Positions 11,765 to 22,493 of a DNA stretch of 64,000 nt are shown here, piece by piece. This stretch comes from Myxocyprinus asiaticus (Eukaryota; Chordata; Actinopteri; Cypriniformes; Catostomidae). Within the stretch, counting starts at the first letter, position 1. The number at the start of each line of letters is the position of its first letter. The stretch covers positions 49,955,501 through 50,019,500 of the forward strand of contig NC_059346.1 of assembly GCF_019703515.2 (NCBI RefSeq), in the 5' to 3' direction. The position numbers and the translations under genes are program-made. Under the pieces are notes generated by a model. The model was not told where the DNA came from and did no database searches. It saw only the letters and a list, made by a program, of their open reading frames with translations.

Positions 11765-12253
11765 CTTTAAACTCAGAATTGAAAGATGAATCTAAAAAAA
11801 AACATAGTCAGTACAGCATTAGCCCCTTACAATAAGGTCATCATTACTTTCATATATATAGGCCATTATTTGATCAGTAAGTGTGTGTGTGTTTTGTTGT
11901 TGGAGTGCATGCGTGTGTGACACTAGCCCCAAGTGGAAGTCTGTGTCATATTTTATTTATTGCACACTATTGAAGCAGGAGGCAGTAGTGAAGCCAATGT
12001 AGCCAACACATCCTCTGTCCCCCGAGTGCTGATCAAGGACCAGCTCCCCGTGCCAAACCTGAGCTATTTCAAGAGAGAATGCAGAGCTGATTCTGCATCA
12101 GTGTTGAAGGGCTGGAAAGAGCAGCTAATGTTAATAGAGGTTGAGAGAGGGGCACTTTGAGGTGGAAGGGCTAATTGAAGCCAGACTGAGCCTGCTGGGA
12201 AAACCGGCTGAGGCTACATATGATGAGTCCTACTGTGTCATGTCACAAATATA
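11765..12253. other. Unassigned
   Basis: The open frame at 11933-12160 (plus) is less repetitive than its neighbours but shows no family motif, so it is not called as a gene. Confidence 0.3.
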
Positions 12254-12489
12254 CAGTGGGGTCCACACTGCAATAAATCATTGTCTTAATCAGTATTCTT
12301 TTGTCTTGTTTTTCGGTAAAACAATACTTAAAACAAGATACATATTTGATTAGATATTACCAGATTATCAGACCAAAATTGCATAAGATATGAAAGGGAC
12401 AATTCTTTTTCCTTGCTGTAAAGTTTTCTAAATCCTAAATCTTTCAGTTTATTTCCACGTTTAAATGTGGACTTTTGGACCCCACAGTG
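12254..12489. mobile_element. Tc1-type MITE (CAGTGGGGTCCA ends)
   Basis: The left end CAGTGGGGTCCA and inverted right end CACTGTGGGGTCCA are flanked by TA on each side. The interior (about 12270-12340) contains 'ttgtcttgttttt' and 'aaaacaagatacat' words of another dispersed fish repeat, so it may itself be composite. No transposase remains. Confidence 0.5.
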
Positions 12490-12491
12490 TA

Positions 12492-13302
12492 TATGCTATG
12501 TACTGTACAGTATATACACACCTTCTCTCCCTTTTCTCCTTTGTCAAAACATATGCTTTCTATCTAGGGTTTTATACATGTGTGCATGTTTGTATAGATT
12601 AAGAAATGCAAAGAATCACAAAAAATGCATACTGTGTATACATGCATGATTTTGTATCTGCACCTATATGAACGTCTGCTCTGTATGTGGCATACTCATT
12701 ATGCTCTGTGTCTGATGTGTGATTGTGTGTCTGTGGGTGCACAATATAAAGTGTGATTTGCATGCCTAAATCAGTGCAGGATTCATTTAACGTGTTTGGC
12801 ATGCAACCTAGGCTCTGCCATTGTTGTGTCTATAAAGATCTCTTATGTGAGGCTCTCTTATTGCTTTCTCCTTACAAGTCCCCCAATGAGCACGAACAGA
12901 CCTCTTGAGCATATAGATGATTTAAAAAGGTCTTCTTCATGCATAAACCCACAGAAACACATGGCATGTTCTGCATCACTTCCAGCTATTGAACACTCAC
13001 ACCCCCATGTGTAAAACAATGTTCGACAGCTGTTCTTGGTCTGTACGTATTAATGGGTGTTTCTTCAACTACAGCCATTCTTTTATCCCAGGGTTTGATT
13101 TTTATTAAAACTAACACACAGGGCTCTTTACTAAGAGTCACATTTTTTTTTTCCCTTTTTCGCTATATAAAGGTCTCATTAAAACTGGAAACTATTTATC
13201 CTGCCTTCATCATTTATCTATTTTTTCTTTTGCTAGTTTTTAAATTACTTTTATGTGTAGATTTGAATGTTTTTCCCTCATCCCAGACCACCATTTTCAA
13301 CC
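12492..13302. other. Unassigned
   Basis: No gene or repeat boundary seen. Open frames here are short and without motifs. Confidence 0.3.
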
Positions 13303-13306
13303 TTAA

Positions 13307-13366
13307 AGGGATAGTTCACCCAAAAATTTAAATTCTGTCAATTTACATTTTTGGGTGAAATATCCT
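13307..13366. mobile_element. Minimal foldback MITE, TTAA type
   Basis: AGGGATAGTTCACCCAAAAA is followed after a short loop by its inverse (ttttgggtgaaatatcctt). TTAA lies at 13303-13306 on the left, and a decayed ttca on the right. The same ends bound the full copy at 56477-56999. Confidence 0.6.
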
Positions 13367-13441
13367 TTCACAATATGAAAATCCATCAGAAATATTAAAC
13401 ATTATTTTTATTTTTTCTAAAAAAAAAGAGTGAATTATATA

Positions 13442-15001
13442 CAGTGGCAAGAAATATTATGTGAACCCTTTGGAATTACCTGCATTTATGTATAAATTTG
13501 TCAAAAAATCTGGTTTGATCTCCATCTAAGTTACAATAATGAACTAACACAAATCTGTTTTAATTAATAAAACACAAATTATTTTATTGTTCATATTGAA
13601 TTCATCATTCAAACATTCAGTAACAGTAAGTGTAGGTTGGAAAAAGTATGTGAACCCCTAGGCTAATGACGTCAACCAAAGCTAATTAGAGTCAGGAGTT
13701 GGCAAACCTGGCATCCAATTAATTGAACAAGATTGGAGGTGTGGGTTAGAGATACTCTGACTTATAAAAAGCACTTAAACATTTTGAGTTAGCTATTTAC
13801 AAGAAGCATCTGCTGACGTGGAACATGCCTTCATAAAAAAAAGAGATCTCAGAAGACCTACAATCAAGAATTGTTGCTTTGCATAAAGCTGGAAAGGGTA
13901 ACAAAGTTACCTTAAAGAGCTTAGATATTCATCTGTCCACAGTTATACAAACTGTCTATAAATGAGATGATTTAGTACTGTGGCTACTCTCCCTAGAAGT
14001 GGCCGTCCAGCCAAGATGACTCAAAGGGTACACCACAGAATGCTCAGTGAGGTAAAAAAAGAACCCTAGAGTGACAGATAAAGACTTGAAGGAATCATTG
14101 TAACTGGTTAACATCTCTGTTTTTGAGTCTACTATATGGAAAACAGTAAACAGGCATGGTGTCCATGGCAGGACATCACGAAGGAAGCCGCTGCTTTCCA
14201 ACAAAAACATTGCTGCATGCCTGAAGTTTGCCAAAGACCACCTTGACACTCCATAGTGCTACTTGGAAACTGTTTTGTGGACTGATGAAACTAAGGTTGA
14301 ATTGTTTTGAACGACCACACAGCACTACGTATTATGAAAACATAATCTCAACGGTGAAGTACGGTGGAGGGAGCATCATGCTTTGCTGGGAAAAATTAAT
14401 TCCCAACTATATCAAGATATCCTACAGGACAATATCAGGGTGGCTGTGCATCAGCTGATGCTCAGTAGAAGTTGGGTGATGCAGCAGGACAATGACCCTA
14501 AACCTCGAAGTAAATCCACTACAAAAAGTCTTCAAAAAAAAGAAAATCCACATTTTGGAGTGGCCCTGTCAGAGCCCAGACCTTAACCCAATAGAGATGC
14601 TGTGGAATGACCTCAAGATAGCAGTCCACACCAGACATCCAAAGAATATGGCTGAGCTGAAGCAGTTCTGTAAGGAAGAATGGTCCAAAATTCCTTCTGA
14701 ATGTTGTGCAGATCTAATCCGCAGCTACCGGAAACACTTGGATGAGGTTATTGCAGCCAAAGGAGCATCGACCAGTTTTTAAATCCAAGGGTTCACTTAC
14801 TTTTTTCCACAGCAATGTGAATATTTAATGGGATGTGTTCGATAAAGACATAAAATATTATAACTGTTTGTGTGTTGTTAACTTAAGAACATTGTGTTCA
14901 TCTATACTTGTGACCATGATGAAGATGAGATCACATTGTATGACCAATTAATGCAGAAAACCAGCAAATTCCAAAATATTCACATACTTTTCCTGCCACT
15001 G
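13442..15001 (+). mobile_element. Tc1/mariner element, 1560 bp
   Basis: The ends are CAGTGGCAAGAAATATTATG (left) and the inverted CAGTGGCAGGAAAAGTATGTG (right), each bordered by the TA target dinucleotide (13440-13441, 15002-15003). The size is typical of fish Tc1 elements. The single transposase gene inside is broken, so this copy could move only with a transposase supplied elsewhere. Confidence 0.88.
13825..14782 (+). pseudogene. Tc1 transposase, frameshifted
   Basis: Tc1-family transposases bind the terminal repeats through a paired-like helix-turn-helix and cut and rejoin DNA with a DDE catalytic core. Here the likely start ATG at 13825 is followed at once by a frame break and stop codons. 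The N-terminal words (RDLRRPTIKN, SGRPAKMTQR) are readable only by changing frame. All catalytic positions survive as text: WTDE near 14278, QDNDP near 14485, and SPDLNPIEM near 14570-14600, the spacing expected for DD34E. A frameshift sits in the A-run near 14531. The C-terminus ends AAKGASTSF and a stop at 14780-14782. It is non-functional. Confidence 0.88.
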
Positions 15002-15003
15002 TA

Positions 15004-16565
15004 GTTTTTACACAAACTAACACTTGTGGCGTTATTTTCACCACAACCAAAAGTTTTGCTCCAAAATCAAAAGTTAGTGTATTTGGTTGGTTACCAGGGA
15101 GACAAAAGTGCCAGTGAAGAGCATACTTGAGATGTGTTGTGTGAAGAAAACAAAGAAAAAGTCGTAATTTTGTTATTATATGCAAAAAGTGTGGTAATGT
15201 AATTTCTTCATTGTTAGGATACACAAAATGCTAGCTTCTGTATGTATTTTATTTCACACGTTTAAAATGTTATTTCCACATAATTTCTACCAAAGAATGC
15301 CATCAAATACAATACGTAATTTGACGTGGTGGAAATTACATTGTGGCACAAAGGTTCCAGAGAAATGTCAATAATGACAGAATTCTTCTGTGATGTATGT
15401 ATATACACTTCTAGAATTGTAAGGACAAATTTAATAAACTAGTGAGTATGAAAAGCTTGTTTTAAGAGAGTATATATTGTGTGTGTGTGTGCGTTCTTGA
15501 AACGGGGTACTGAGAAAAAACAAAAAACAAATACAAAATATGAGTCTTCTGAACTGCTGCAGATTTAAGTATTTCCCTCATGACTGTCTTGTTTTGTATT
15601 CACTTCTCGTTATTTGAACCACTTCTGCCTGCACAGGGCTTCTGAAACACATCGATGGGTTTCAGGGGGGGATGCAGGATACAAACAGGTCAAAGAAGCC
15701 TCTCAACATGAAGCAAAATGTCTTCTTCTGCACCTGGTACCCATGTACTGAATCATGCTAGAGTTTAATATACACACATATTATGGGGGAGGGCAAGTGG
15801 CCCTAGCCACTCTTTAACACTGACTGCTCTGAATTTTAATAGGTGAATAATGGAGTCTCTTACTACAGGAGTGAGTGGGTAAGCAAAGGGTGGATTCTTT
15901 TCTAGCCCTTTTCCACAGACCTATTACTTTAAAAAGTATTACTGTGAAAAGTGTGAATAAGGGTCTTTTCTGCCAGCCTCACTTAAAAGACAATGTGAAT
16001 CACGGCTTAGGAACAAAGTGCATGCAATGGGCCTTATAAGGAGAATATGAGGTGCTCTTGAACAATAGATGTCTAATGTGTCTCATGAAAGAGTAGTGCG
16101 ATTCTATGCAGTGATTTTATTGGATATACTGTAGATGATATACTAAAAATAGTAAGTGGCTGGTATTTTTGGAAGTTAGCTCTATTATTGTGCCATTACA
16201 TGTCATGTCAGGTTTGATGTCAATGATGTGTGGTCATGCGAGAACCCATGGTGTCATATTTGATTTCAGAACTACAGCAGACACATTTTTGTCTGTTTGT
16301 CATACCAAGCTATCAAATGGCTTCAGAAGACCTAGAATAGGCTATACTGCACAATGTACATCAATTACTTTTATGATACTTTTACAGTGTTTTTTGTAAT
16401 TTTGGAAATCCCCTTTATCTGACATTATACTGAAAAAAGAGCCACCAGGATACCTTTTGCTCATACGGATTTTGAACAACATGAGGGTGATTACATGATG
16501 ACAGAATTTTCATTTATGGGTGACTCATTTCTATATGAAATTTTGACTCAAATTCTATATATATA
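15004..16565. other. Intron, nothing recognised
   Basis: AT-rich sequence with a short TG run near 15476-15491. No exon, RNA gene or element end was recognised. Confidence 0.35.
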
Positions 16566-17072
16566 GGAATATTCCAGGTTCAATACAAGTTAAGCTCAAT
16601 CGACAGCGTTTGTGGCATAATACTGTTTATCACAAAAACAAATATTTTTACTTGCCTCTCCTTTTTGCTAAAAAAAAAAAGCAAAAATGCTCACTATTTC
16701 AAAAGTATAGCTACAACACAAAAACAACATGCATGATTTTAGTGTGATAAAATCACTTAGTATCCTTTTCTGTGTAAAGTTATCTCCAATTTTACAACTT
16801 CATTGCTATGACGTAATGTCAACAAACCCTTAAACCTTAAAACGACTGTAAAATGAAGGTTTAAACAACTTTACAGCTCAAATAATGCATGCGTTTAAAC
16901 AGAAGAATTAATGTAAGTGCTTTTATAAAATGATAAGCATCACATTTATGCCTTTAATCCCTCCAAAATTGGCCCCATTCACTTCAATTATAAGAGCTTC
17001 ACTGTAACAGATTTTTGCTCTTTTTTTAAAGAAATTGATTGAGCTTAAATTGTATTTAACACTGAATATTCC
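16566..17072. mobile_element. GGAATATTCC-ended MITE, fuller copy
   Basis: The left end GGAATATTCCAGGTTCAATA and inverted right end GGAATATTCAGTGTTAAATA form an inverted pair continuing to 'aagctcaat'. It is about 507 bp and non-coding. It is the same family and orientation as the split copy at 4997-6058. The next element starts directly after it (TTAA at 17074). Confidence 0.65.
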
Positions 17073-17077
17073 TTTAA

Positions 17078-17588
17078 AGCTACACTATGTAACTTTTTTT
17101 AGTAAAAAATTTACAAAATGTTAATGAGAGAGTGCAACAAAAATCCATCTTTCAAACCATGTCTTTACCCAAATACACTTTGATAAACCTATAATAATGA
17201 TTTATATTTTAGAGCTGTCGGGAGGGATTTTGCGGGAAATTGCACACATACGTCATTCGCCCGTGCGTGTTGACGTCATATCCATACACAAAGAAAATTA
17301 GCTTCGGCTACTGTAGCGCATCTGTGGTGTGGTAGTAGCTGAAGCTGAAAGTTTGTTGTCAAAATGAACAAGAAAAATTGACCATGGATCATTCAAAACG
17401 GCAAACCTCTGGGGAATCACCGGTTGTAAAAACAAAGAAACCCCGAACAGAGCAGAGTCTACAAGCACAAAAGGAATGCGACAGAGTCTGTAATAAATCC
17501 CTAATCAACATCAGCTTGGCTTTTCAGAGGTGGAGACAACCGAAAAGATTTAAAAGCGACTCAGAGATGGCTTTTTCTTACACAACAG
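17078..17588 (+). mobile_element. TTAA-type element start carrying a first-exon remnant
   Basis: After TTAA (17074-17077) the sequence 'agctacactatgtaac' begins a unit also seen, diverged, from about 44993 ('agctgcactatgta', then 'catgtc.tt', 'ctacaataatgattt'). At 17378 an ATG opens a frame (MDHSKRQTSGES...) rich in Lys/Arg, continuing to NISLAFQRWRQPKRFKSDSE. It closes at a good donor, CAG|GTAAG, at 17588. The 'RINI..AF.RW' type of block is, from memory, found near the start of transposon-encoded proteins in fish. No second exon or right end was found, so this is a remnant; the family is uncertain. Confidence 0.4.
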
Positions 17589-17631
17589 GTAAGATATTTT
17601 ATTAATATTGTTTATGTATAGTTGTGTAATC

Positions 17632-17653
17632 ACACACACACACACACACACAC
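17632..17653. repeat. (CA)n microsatellite
   Basis: An uninterrupted CA run of about 22 nt. Confidence 0.9.
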
Positions 17654-17759
17654 GTCTGTATAGATCACAAAGTATAGTCAGGACATTACTGATGTAAAAA
17701 AAACAGCAACATCACTATTTGAAAAAAGTCATATTTAATCAAATCTAGACAGGCACCAT

Positions 17760-18225
17760 TTCCAGCAGCCATCACTCCAACACCTTATCCTTGAGTAATC
17801 ATGCTAAATTGCTAATTTGGTACTAGAAAATTACTTACCATCATATCAAACACATTTGAAAGCTATTTGGTTCGTTAAATGCAATAGACTGGCATGTCTT
17901 AAGGTCAATATTAGGTCAAAAATGGCAAAAAAGAAACAGCTTTCTCTAGAAACTCATCAGTCAATCATTGTTTTGAGAAATGAAGGCTATACAATGCTTG
18001 AAATTGCCAAAAAACTGAAGATTTCATACAAAGGTGTACACTGCAGTCTTCAAAGACAAAGGACAACTGACTCTAACAAGGACAGAAAGAGATGTGGAAA
18101 GCACAGATGTACAATTAAACAAGAGGATAAGTACATCAGAGTCTCTAGTTTGAGAATTTTGATTCATCTCAGAGCTCATTGGTTTGATTCAAGCTTTAGA
18201 ACTCTTTATCCTAAAGATTAAACAA
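17760..18225 (+). pseudogene. 5' fragment of a Tc1-type transposase
   Basis: The frame from ATG at about 17922 reads MAKKKQLSLETHQSIIVLRN, then EIAKKLKISYKGV, a helix-turn-helix typical of the first DNA-binding half of Tc1 transposases. It continues with KRCGKHRCTIKQEDKYIRVS, the linker before the second half. After 'SSLR' the similarity stops, and the catalytic DDE domain and both inverted repeats are absent. It is a dead 5' fragment that differs from the other Tc1 copies in this window. The LTR palindrome begins 40 bp further on. Confidence 0.65.
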
Positions 18226-18265
18226 ATCAATAAATGCTTCAGAAGAAAATGAATGTGAAAAATAC

Positions 18266-18527
18266 TGTAGCGCGGAGGAGGGCGGGGCCGGGCCGGAATG
18301 ACGCACGCCCGGACCTCAATCAGCCTGATGAGGCGAGCGAGGGATAAAGACGACCGGAGATGGCAGTCCGAGAGAGAGAGAGAGAACTACAGGCAGCTGT
18401 CCTGTAGTCTCTCTCTCTCTCTCGAACTGCCATCTCTGGTCGCCTTTATCCCTCGCTCGCCTCATCAGGCTGATTGAGGTCCGGGCGTGCGTCATTCCGG
18501 CCCGGCCCCGCCCTCCTCCGCGCTACA
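18266..18527. mobile_element. 262-bp near-perfect LTR palindrome with 5-bp target duplication
   Basis: The unit starts TGTAGCGCGGAGGAGGGCGG and ends with the exact inverse. The two arms (about 126 nt each) differ by three substitutions and one single-base gap. They meet at 'aggcagctgtcct' near 18398. Each arm is the beginning of a short LTR: TG start, GC-rich block, TATA-like 'gggataaag', GA-rich stretch, then 'aggcagctgtc'. This follows the same order as the LTR at 19806-20037 (inverse). AATAC flanks it at 18261-18265 and 18528-18532. It lies in the intron 163 bp beyond the donor of the TMEM132 exon. Confidence 0.85.
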
Positions 18528-18690
18528 AATACTTCCAGAAACAAAGCTGCTGAAAAAGTGGGCAGTCACTGTTGTGTATTTATTACTGATTTAACACATT
18601 CAATGAAATTATATTTGAATAACGTTTAAAATAGATTGATAAAGTGCAAATGTATATTATTTGATGTGGACACTGGGAGGAACCTCTTAC

Positions 18691-18883
18691 CATTGAAAGT
18701 GGAATGATGGCTTGGATTTCCTTCTGTACAACCGTCAGCTCTGTTACAACCTTCTCTGTGTCCGAGGCTGGAGTTTGTCCCCGGTAATCAATGTTCCAGT
18801 TGATTCTTCTGGTGACTGATTGGCTGGTGAAGTTCTCCATCTCAAAGTCCAGCTGCATGATTTCGATACTGGCAGCCATATAC
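18691..18883 (-). CDS. tmem132e: TMEM132-family internal exon (64 codons)
   Basis: On the minus strand the exon follows 'tatgctcttcag' and ends ATG|GTAAGAG. Its 193 nt give one leading base (joining the two trailing bases of the exon at 28097-28234) plus 64 full codons. The protein runs YMAASIEIMQLDFEMENFTS, then QSVTRR and NWNIDYRG, to the stretch VVTELTVVQK and IIPLSM. QLDFEMENFTSQSVTRR with the W.IDYRG block is, to my knowledge, the TMEM132E version of this segment of the ectodomain; other paralogues differ here. The exact phase match with both neighbours supports a real, intact gene rather than a pseudogene. A CTG repeat-like hairpin lies 56 bp upstream (18939-18968). Confidence 0.9.
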
Positions 18884-18938
18884 CTGAAGAGCATACAAAA
18901 AGATTAATTGACAGTAAACAAGTGATCAATTATTATGC

Positions 18939-18968
18939 TTGCCCTGCAGTAAAAATACTGCAGGGCAA
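18939..18968. repeat. Perfect 13-bp hairpin near exon acceptor
   Basis: TTGCCCTGCAGTA and its exact inverse are separated by AAAA. It lies 56 bp upstream of the exon at 18691-18883 in gene sense. The branch-point and polypyrimidine region lies between hairpin and exon. Whether it affects splicing is unknown. Confidence 0.7.
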
Positions 18969-18969
18969 A

Positions 18970-19800
18970 CCACCAAATTTAGCCATTAAACTCATTTAGG
19001 AGAGTCTAATTAGGGTCAGGTATGTATTTAAACATTAAATGGATTAATGTCCTGGCCATCAACAAAAACAGATGTTCTGTCATGTATTAGGTATAATATA
19101 TCGAAACAACCAGCAAATGAATCAATCAGAGAGGTGGGCAAGGCCCATCTGTTGTTTTGGATTGGATTACAGGGGCTTAAAATGGAGCCCTTTACAGGAA
19201 TTAAAAACACAACAAATGAAATAAAAAAGATAGGGAGCATATGTGTATAGTATTAAACGAACAAAATACTTCACATAAGCCTACATGCAAAAACAGCATC
19301 ATTAGATTGACAGCGTTTAAAATAAACACAAATATATCCTTGCTTCTACAAAAATCCAATATGTTAATTGAAACCTGTAAAACAGTTAATTAGCAGGATC
19401 ACAAATCAGTTGAAAAAACTAAGTTGTTTAAAGGTGTAAAATGTGTAATGTCTTCCACTAGCATCACCAAATGGAACAGCAAAAGAGGAAAAAAAACAAA
19501 AAACAAAAGAAAAGAAAAATGTCTTATCAAATCAATTTCCCAAATACTTACCCATCTGCAATTCTGTACCCATTCATATAATAATTAATAGAGAGATTTC
19601 AGCAATAAAATAATAAAAAAAAAGTATGTGACTGTAGAGACATTTTTGCTCAATTATATTACATGGTTCCTTACATGTATCATGGAAGTTCTGAGCTGAA
19701 ATGTCCACAAATGCCCAATTTACTAAGATCTCAAATAACTGGTGCTAATTTGCTTGTGCAATTTTTGAAATTACGCGTGCATGTCGTGGGCGTTTTGCAG
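18970..19800. other. Intron, nothing recognised
   Basis: AT-rich, with A-rich runs at 19483-19520. The last ~130 bp continue, on the other side of the solo LTR, as 'gatttactaag...', so the LTR interrupts an older sequence. Confidence 0.35.
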
Positions 19801-19805
19801 GCGAT

Positions 19806-20037
19806 TGTAACACAGTCAATAAAGAGGAGGCGTGAACCGAATTAACAATACAAATAATATTTTAATAATAAACTGAACCAAAAACACAAACACACACAGG
19901 TGTCAGACAGCTGTCCATAACTCTCTCTCTGTCGCACTGCCATCTCCGGTCGGCCTTATCCTTCTCGGGCTTAATCAGCCTTATTAGGGGTCGGGTGTGC
20001 GGAATCACGACCCGGCCCCGCCCTCCGCCCTTCCACA
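19806..20037 (-). mobile_element. Solo LTR, 232 bp
   Basis: Read on the minus strand it starts TGTGGAAGGGCGGAGGGCGG and ends TGTGTTACA. In between are 'aaggataagg' (TATA-like), a CGACAGAGAGAG stretch, 'ggacagctgtctgac' and 'tattattaaaa' near the polyadenylation position. The flanks gcgat (19801-19805) and gtgat (20038-20042) are a 5-bp duplication with one C/T difference at a CpG. No internal region or second LTR is present, as expected after LTR-LTR recombination. It is related in order and content to the LTR palindrome arms and to the LTRs at 21794 and 59370. Confidence 0.75.
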
Positions 20038-20042
20038 GTGAT

Positions 20043-21485
20043 TTACTAAGAAAAATCGTGCAAATAACTATGCGTGCAAATATGTTGGACTCACCCTCCA
20101 AAAGAAGACTTTTGCATGTGATATTGCAATTACTATACAGCTCTCACTAAATACCATTTTGCTTTTATTCAATATGGCATTTATATGTTTATTTATAGGA
20201 TTGTATGATATCATCATAAAATCCCTGCTATTTAACAAGTGTAAAAGTAGTTGATGAGAATGCACATGACACTCTTCACTTGAAATGTTCATATTTCAGA
20301 AAGAAAATACAATATTATGTACATGTTGCACCACTGATGTATACTTAAATTAAACCTGAATTTCAAACCGCTATTATCTTGACCATGGCAAAGTTAACTG
20401 CGCACGAGAGAGACACGGGAAGCTCCACGGTGCAGAAATTGCACTCCCTGTTCATTTCACGGGATCAAGATGATACCTGTTTGGTATACAGGTGATGTAT
20501 CGGAGTGCCTACTGGAAAGAACCGCCACTTAAAATATTTAGCAATATTTCGGCATTTAAAAACAATGTTTAAAACAGTAAATTATGACATAATTTGGGCA
20601 TAAATTGTTAGTAGGCTTATGATGTTATCAGTTATGATATAGAGTTTTATAATAATTGAATAAAACAGGTTTTCATAAGTATTAGCTTAATTTAACATTA
20701 ATGTGTGTCAGTAAAGGGTGTTCTATGTATTATCTGTTCTCAAAGTCTCCTTTTTGTCACAAAGACAAAAACAAATACAATGCAAATTGTTAATGCAAAT
20801 CAAATTAATACCTGCCTTTCATTCGTATTAATTTGTTCTTGTAGTTTCAGTTTCTGAAATGACACTCAGGCTTGATAAATCACTTTGCAGATGCAATTTG
20901 ATTAATTTGCATCTAAACATCCCTTTATTATGCGCATTTAGAGGCATGCCTCTAAATTGCACATTCATTTTGGGGAAACGCAAAAATTGCTGAGATGTGC
21001 TATTTTGCACATCTGGAAGAGGCAATCTTACGTTAGTAGATCAGCTCTGACCTTTTTTTAGTGTGCTATCAAGTTTGCACGTTTTTATACACGTAAACCT
21101 TTAGTAAATCAAAATTTTCTCGCATACAGATAAGGTTTTTAAAGTTAATGCTCTATCTTCGAGTAAAAAAACAAAACAAAACCTACCTCCCTACACTAAA
21201 CCTTAAACCTAACCGATAGTGTCATAAAAAGCAAACGTGACATTAAAAACACAATTGCCGAAGCAACCACATCATTTTGTGATGCTTCTATGACAATTTC
21301 AGCTCATGTGTCGCCACGCATGCTATGCAGGACTCGTACCCCTGTCCTTTGCAACACAAATGCAACACTCTATTGTTTGAGCACAGTGCAATTTGATTGT
21401 TTATGAACAAGCTTAAATGTAGTTGGTTATGTGATCAAAATGTTCAAATGTATTTCCGTACAAGTCATGCATTATAGTAAACGTG
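20043..21485. other. Intron, nothing firmly recognised
   Basis: No gene. The segment from about 21130 ('taatgctctatc', 'ctaaaccttaaacctaacc') shares words with 38490-38590 and marks an old dispersed repeat. Confidence 0.3.
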
Positions 21486-21594
21486 TTCAGATGCTACATT
21501 TCCACTACTGGGAAATATGAAAATGATTCTTTCAGTTTCTCTTTTCGTTATAGAGCTGGCACATTCATAATATTTTCATGTATGACATGCAAAT
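21486..21594. repeat. 109-bp direct repeat, copy 1
   Basis: From 'ttcagatgctacatttcc' to 'tatgacatgcaaat' this matches 22494-22602 with three differences. The sequence between the two copies is not duplicated. Confidence 0.85.
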
Positions 21595-21639
21595 ATCTCT
21601 CTTTGTGCATCTCCTGCTCACCCTTTCCCTCTCCCCACG

Positions 21640-22000
21640 CCTCCCATTGTCTCTCTCCCAGATTCCCAGGATACGGGGCGGACCACTGGCTGACAGAACG
21701 GCCGGAAGGGCAGCGTCTCCCCTCCAGAGATTGGGGGGGGGTGTAGTAGGTCAGTCTGGTTGTCGCCCCAGACTGAAACGGGTGGGGGAGGAGTGTGACG
21801 AGGAGGAGGGCGTGGTTGGGCCGTGAGCGTGCACAGCCAGCGCTGAATCAGCTGATCAGCGGGAGAGCGAGATAAAGGGGAACCGGAGATGCCAGTTCGA
21901 GAGAGAGTGTGTTTGGTTATGTTTGTTTTATGTTGAGTTTTACATTAAACTTTATGTTGACTGTTCACGCCTCCTCCTTGCCCGACTTTTATCTGTTACA
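21640..22000 (+). mobile_element. LTR element fragment: short internal part plus 3' LTR
   Basis: The LTR is 21794-22000. It starts TGTGACGAGGAGGAGGGCGT directly after a purine tract (gggtgggggaggag). It continues with 'gcgagataaagg' (TATA-like), 'cagttcgagagagag', 'ttacattaaac' and 'cctcctccttgccc', and ends TGTTACA. About 150 bp of GC-rich internal sequence precedes it. The matching internal segment in the 59-kb copy also ends in the same purine tract, which would serve as the plus-strand primer. No 5' LTR is present, so the copy is truncated. Confidence 0.75.
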
Positions 22001-22493
22001 GTAATAAAATGTTGTTTTAGCACCTCTAGTGTTTATTTCACCAGGAAACTGCTGCTTTCATACAACAAGACTCATAAAAAATACTTAAAATGTAGGTGTT
22101 GTAACATGAGATCAGGTTGAAAAAAAAAAGAGAACTGGCTCTTTTTTAAACAGCTGAGCATACAGTTCAACAACATTAAATTAGTGACACAGAGGAGGAC
22201 TGCTTCAGTGCCTGGCAGACATTTTCTTCAAGGTCTTTGGATGTAAACTTCTCAATGGATAGTGACAGGCTTAATGAGCTCTGTCTGTTGGTCTCATGCT
22301 CACTCATCAAGGATTATTTCCTCTATCTGAAACTCCTGTTTTACAGGTAACATTTGCTGATAGCAGTTGACAACCACACTGGGGAGAGAATGGCCAAAAA
22401 TGAATTTACTAGGTGGGAGTGGGAATGATGGTGGAATAAATGTTGCAGGGTTTTCAAAATGCTGTCTGTGGGGGGCAAGTAATGTGTCAGTGC

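Larger units (their letters stand above)
4506..18690 (-). other. tmem132e: Intron of the TMEM132 gene, 14.2 kb
   Basis: This intron is bounded by the GT donor next to 18691 and the AG acceptor next to 4505. It holds most of the left-hand transposon load: nested foldback elements, CATGGTAC repeats, a Tc1 copy and two LTR palindromes. No further exon was recognised within it. Confidence 0.75.

Noticed and set aside
11933..12160. 75-codon plus-strand frame with ordinary composition
   Set aside because: No motif and no exon signals; could be chance in a less repetitive stretch.
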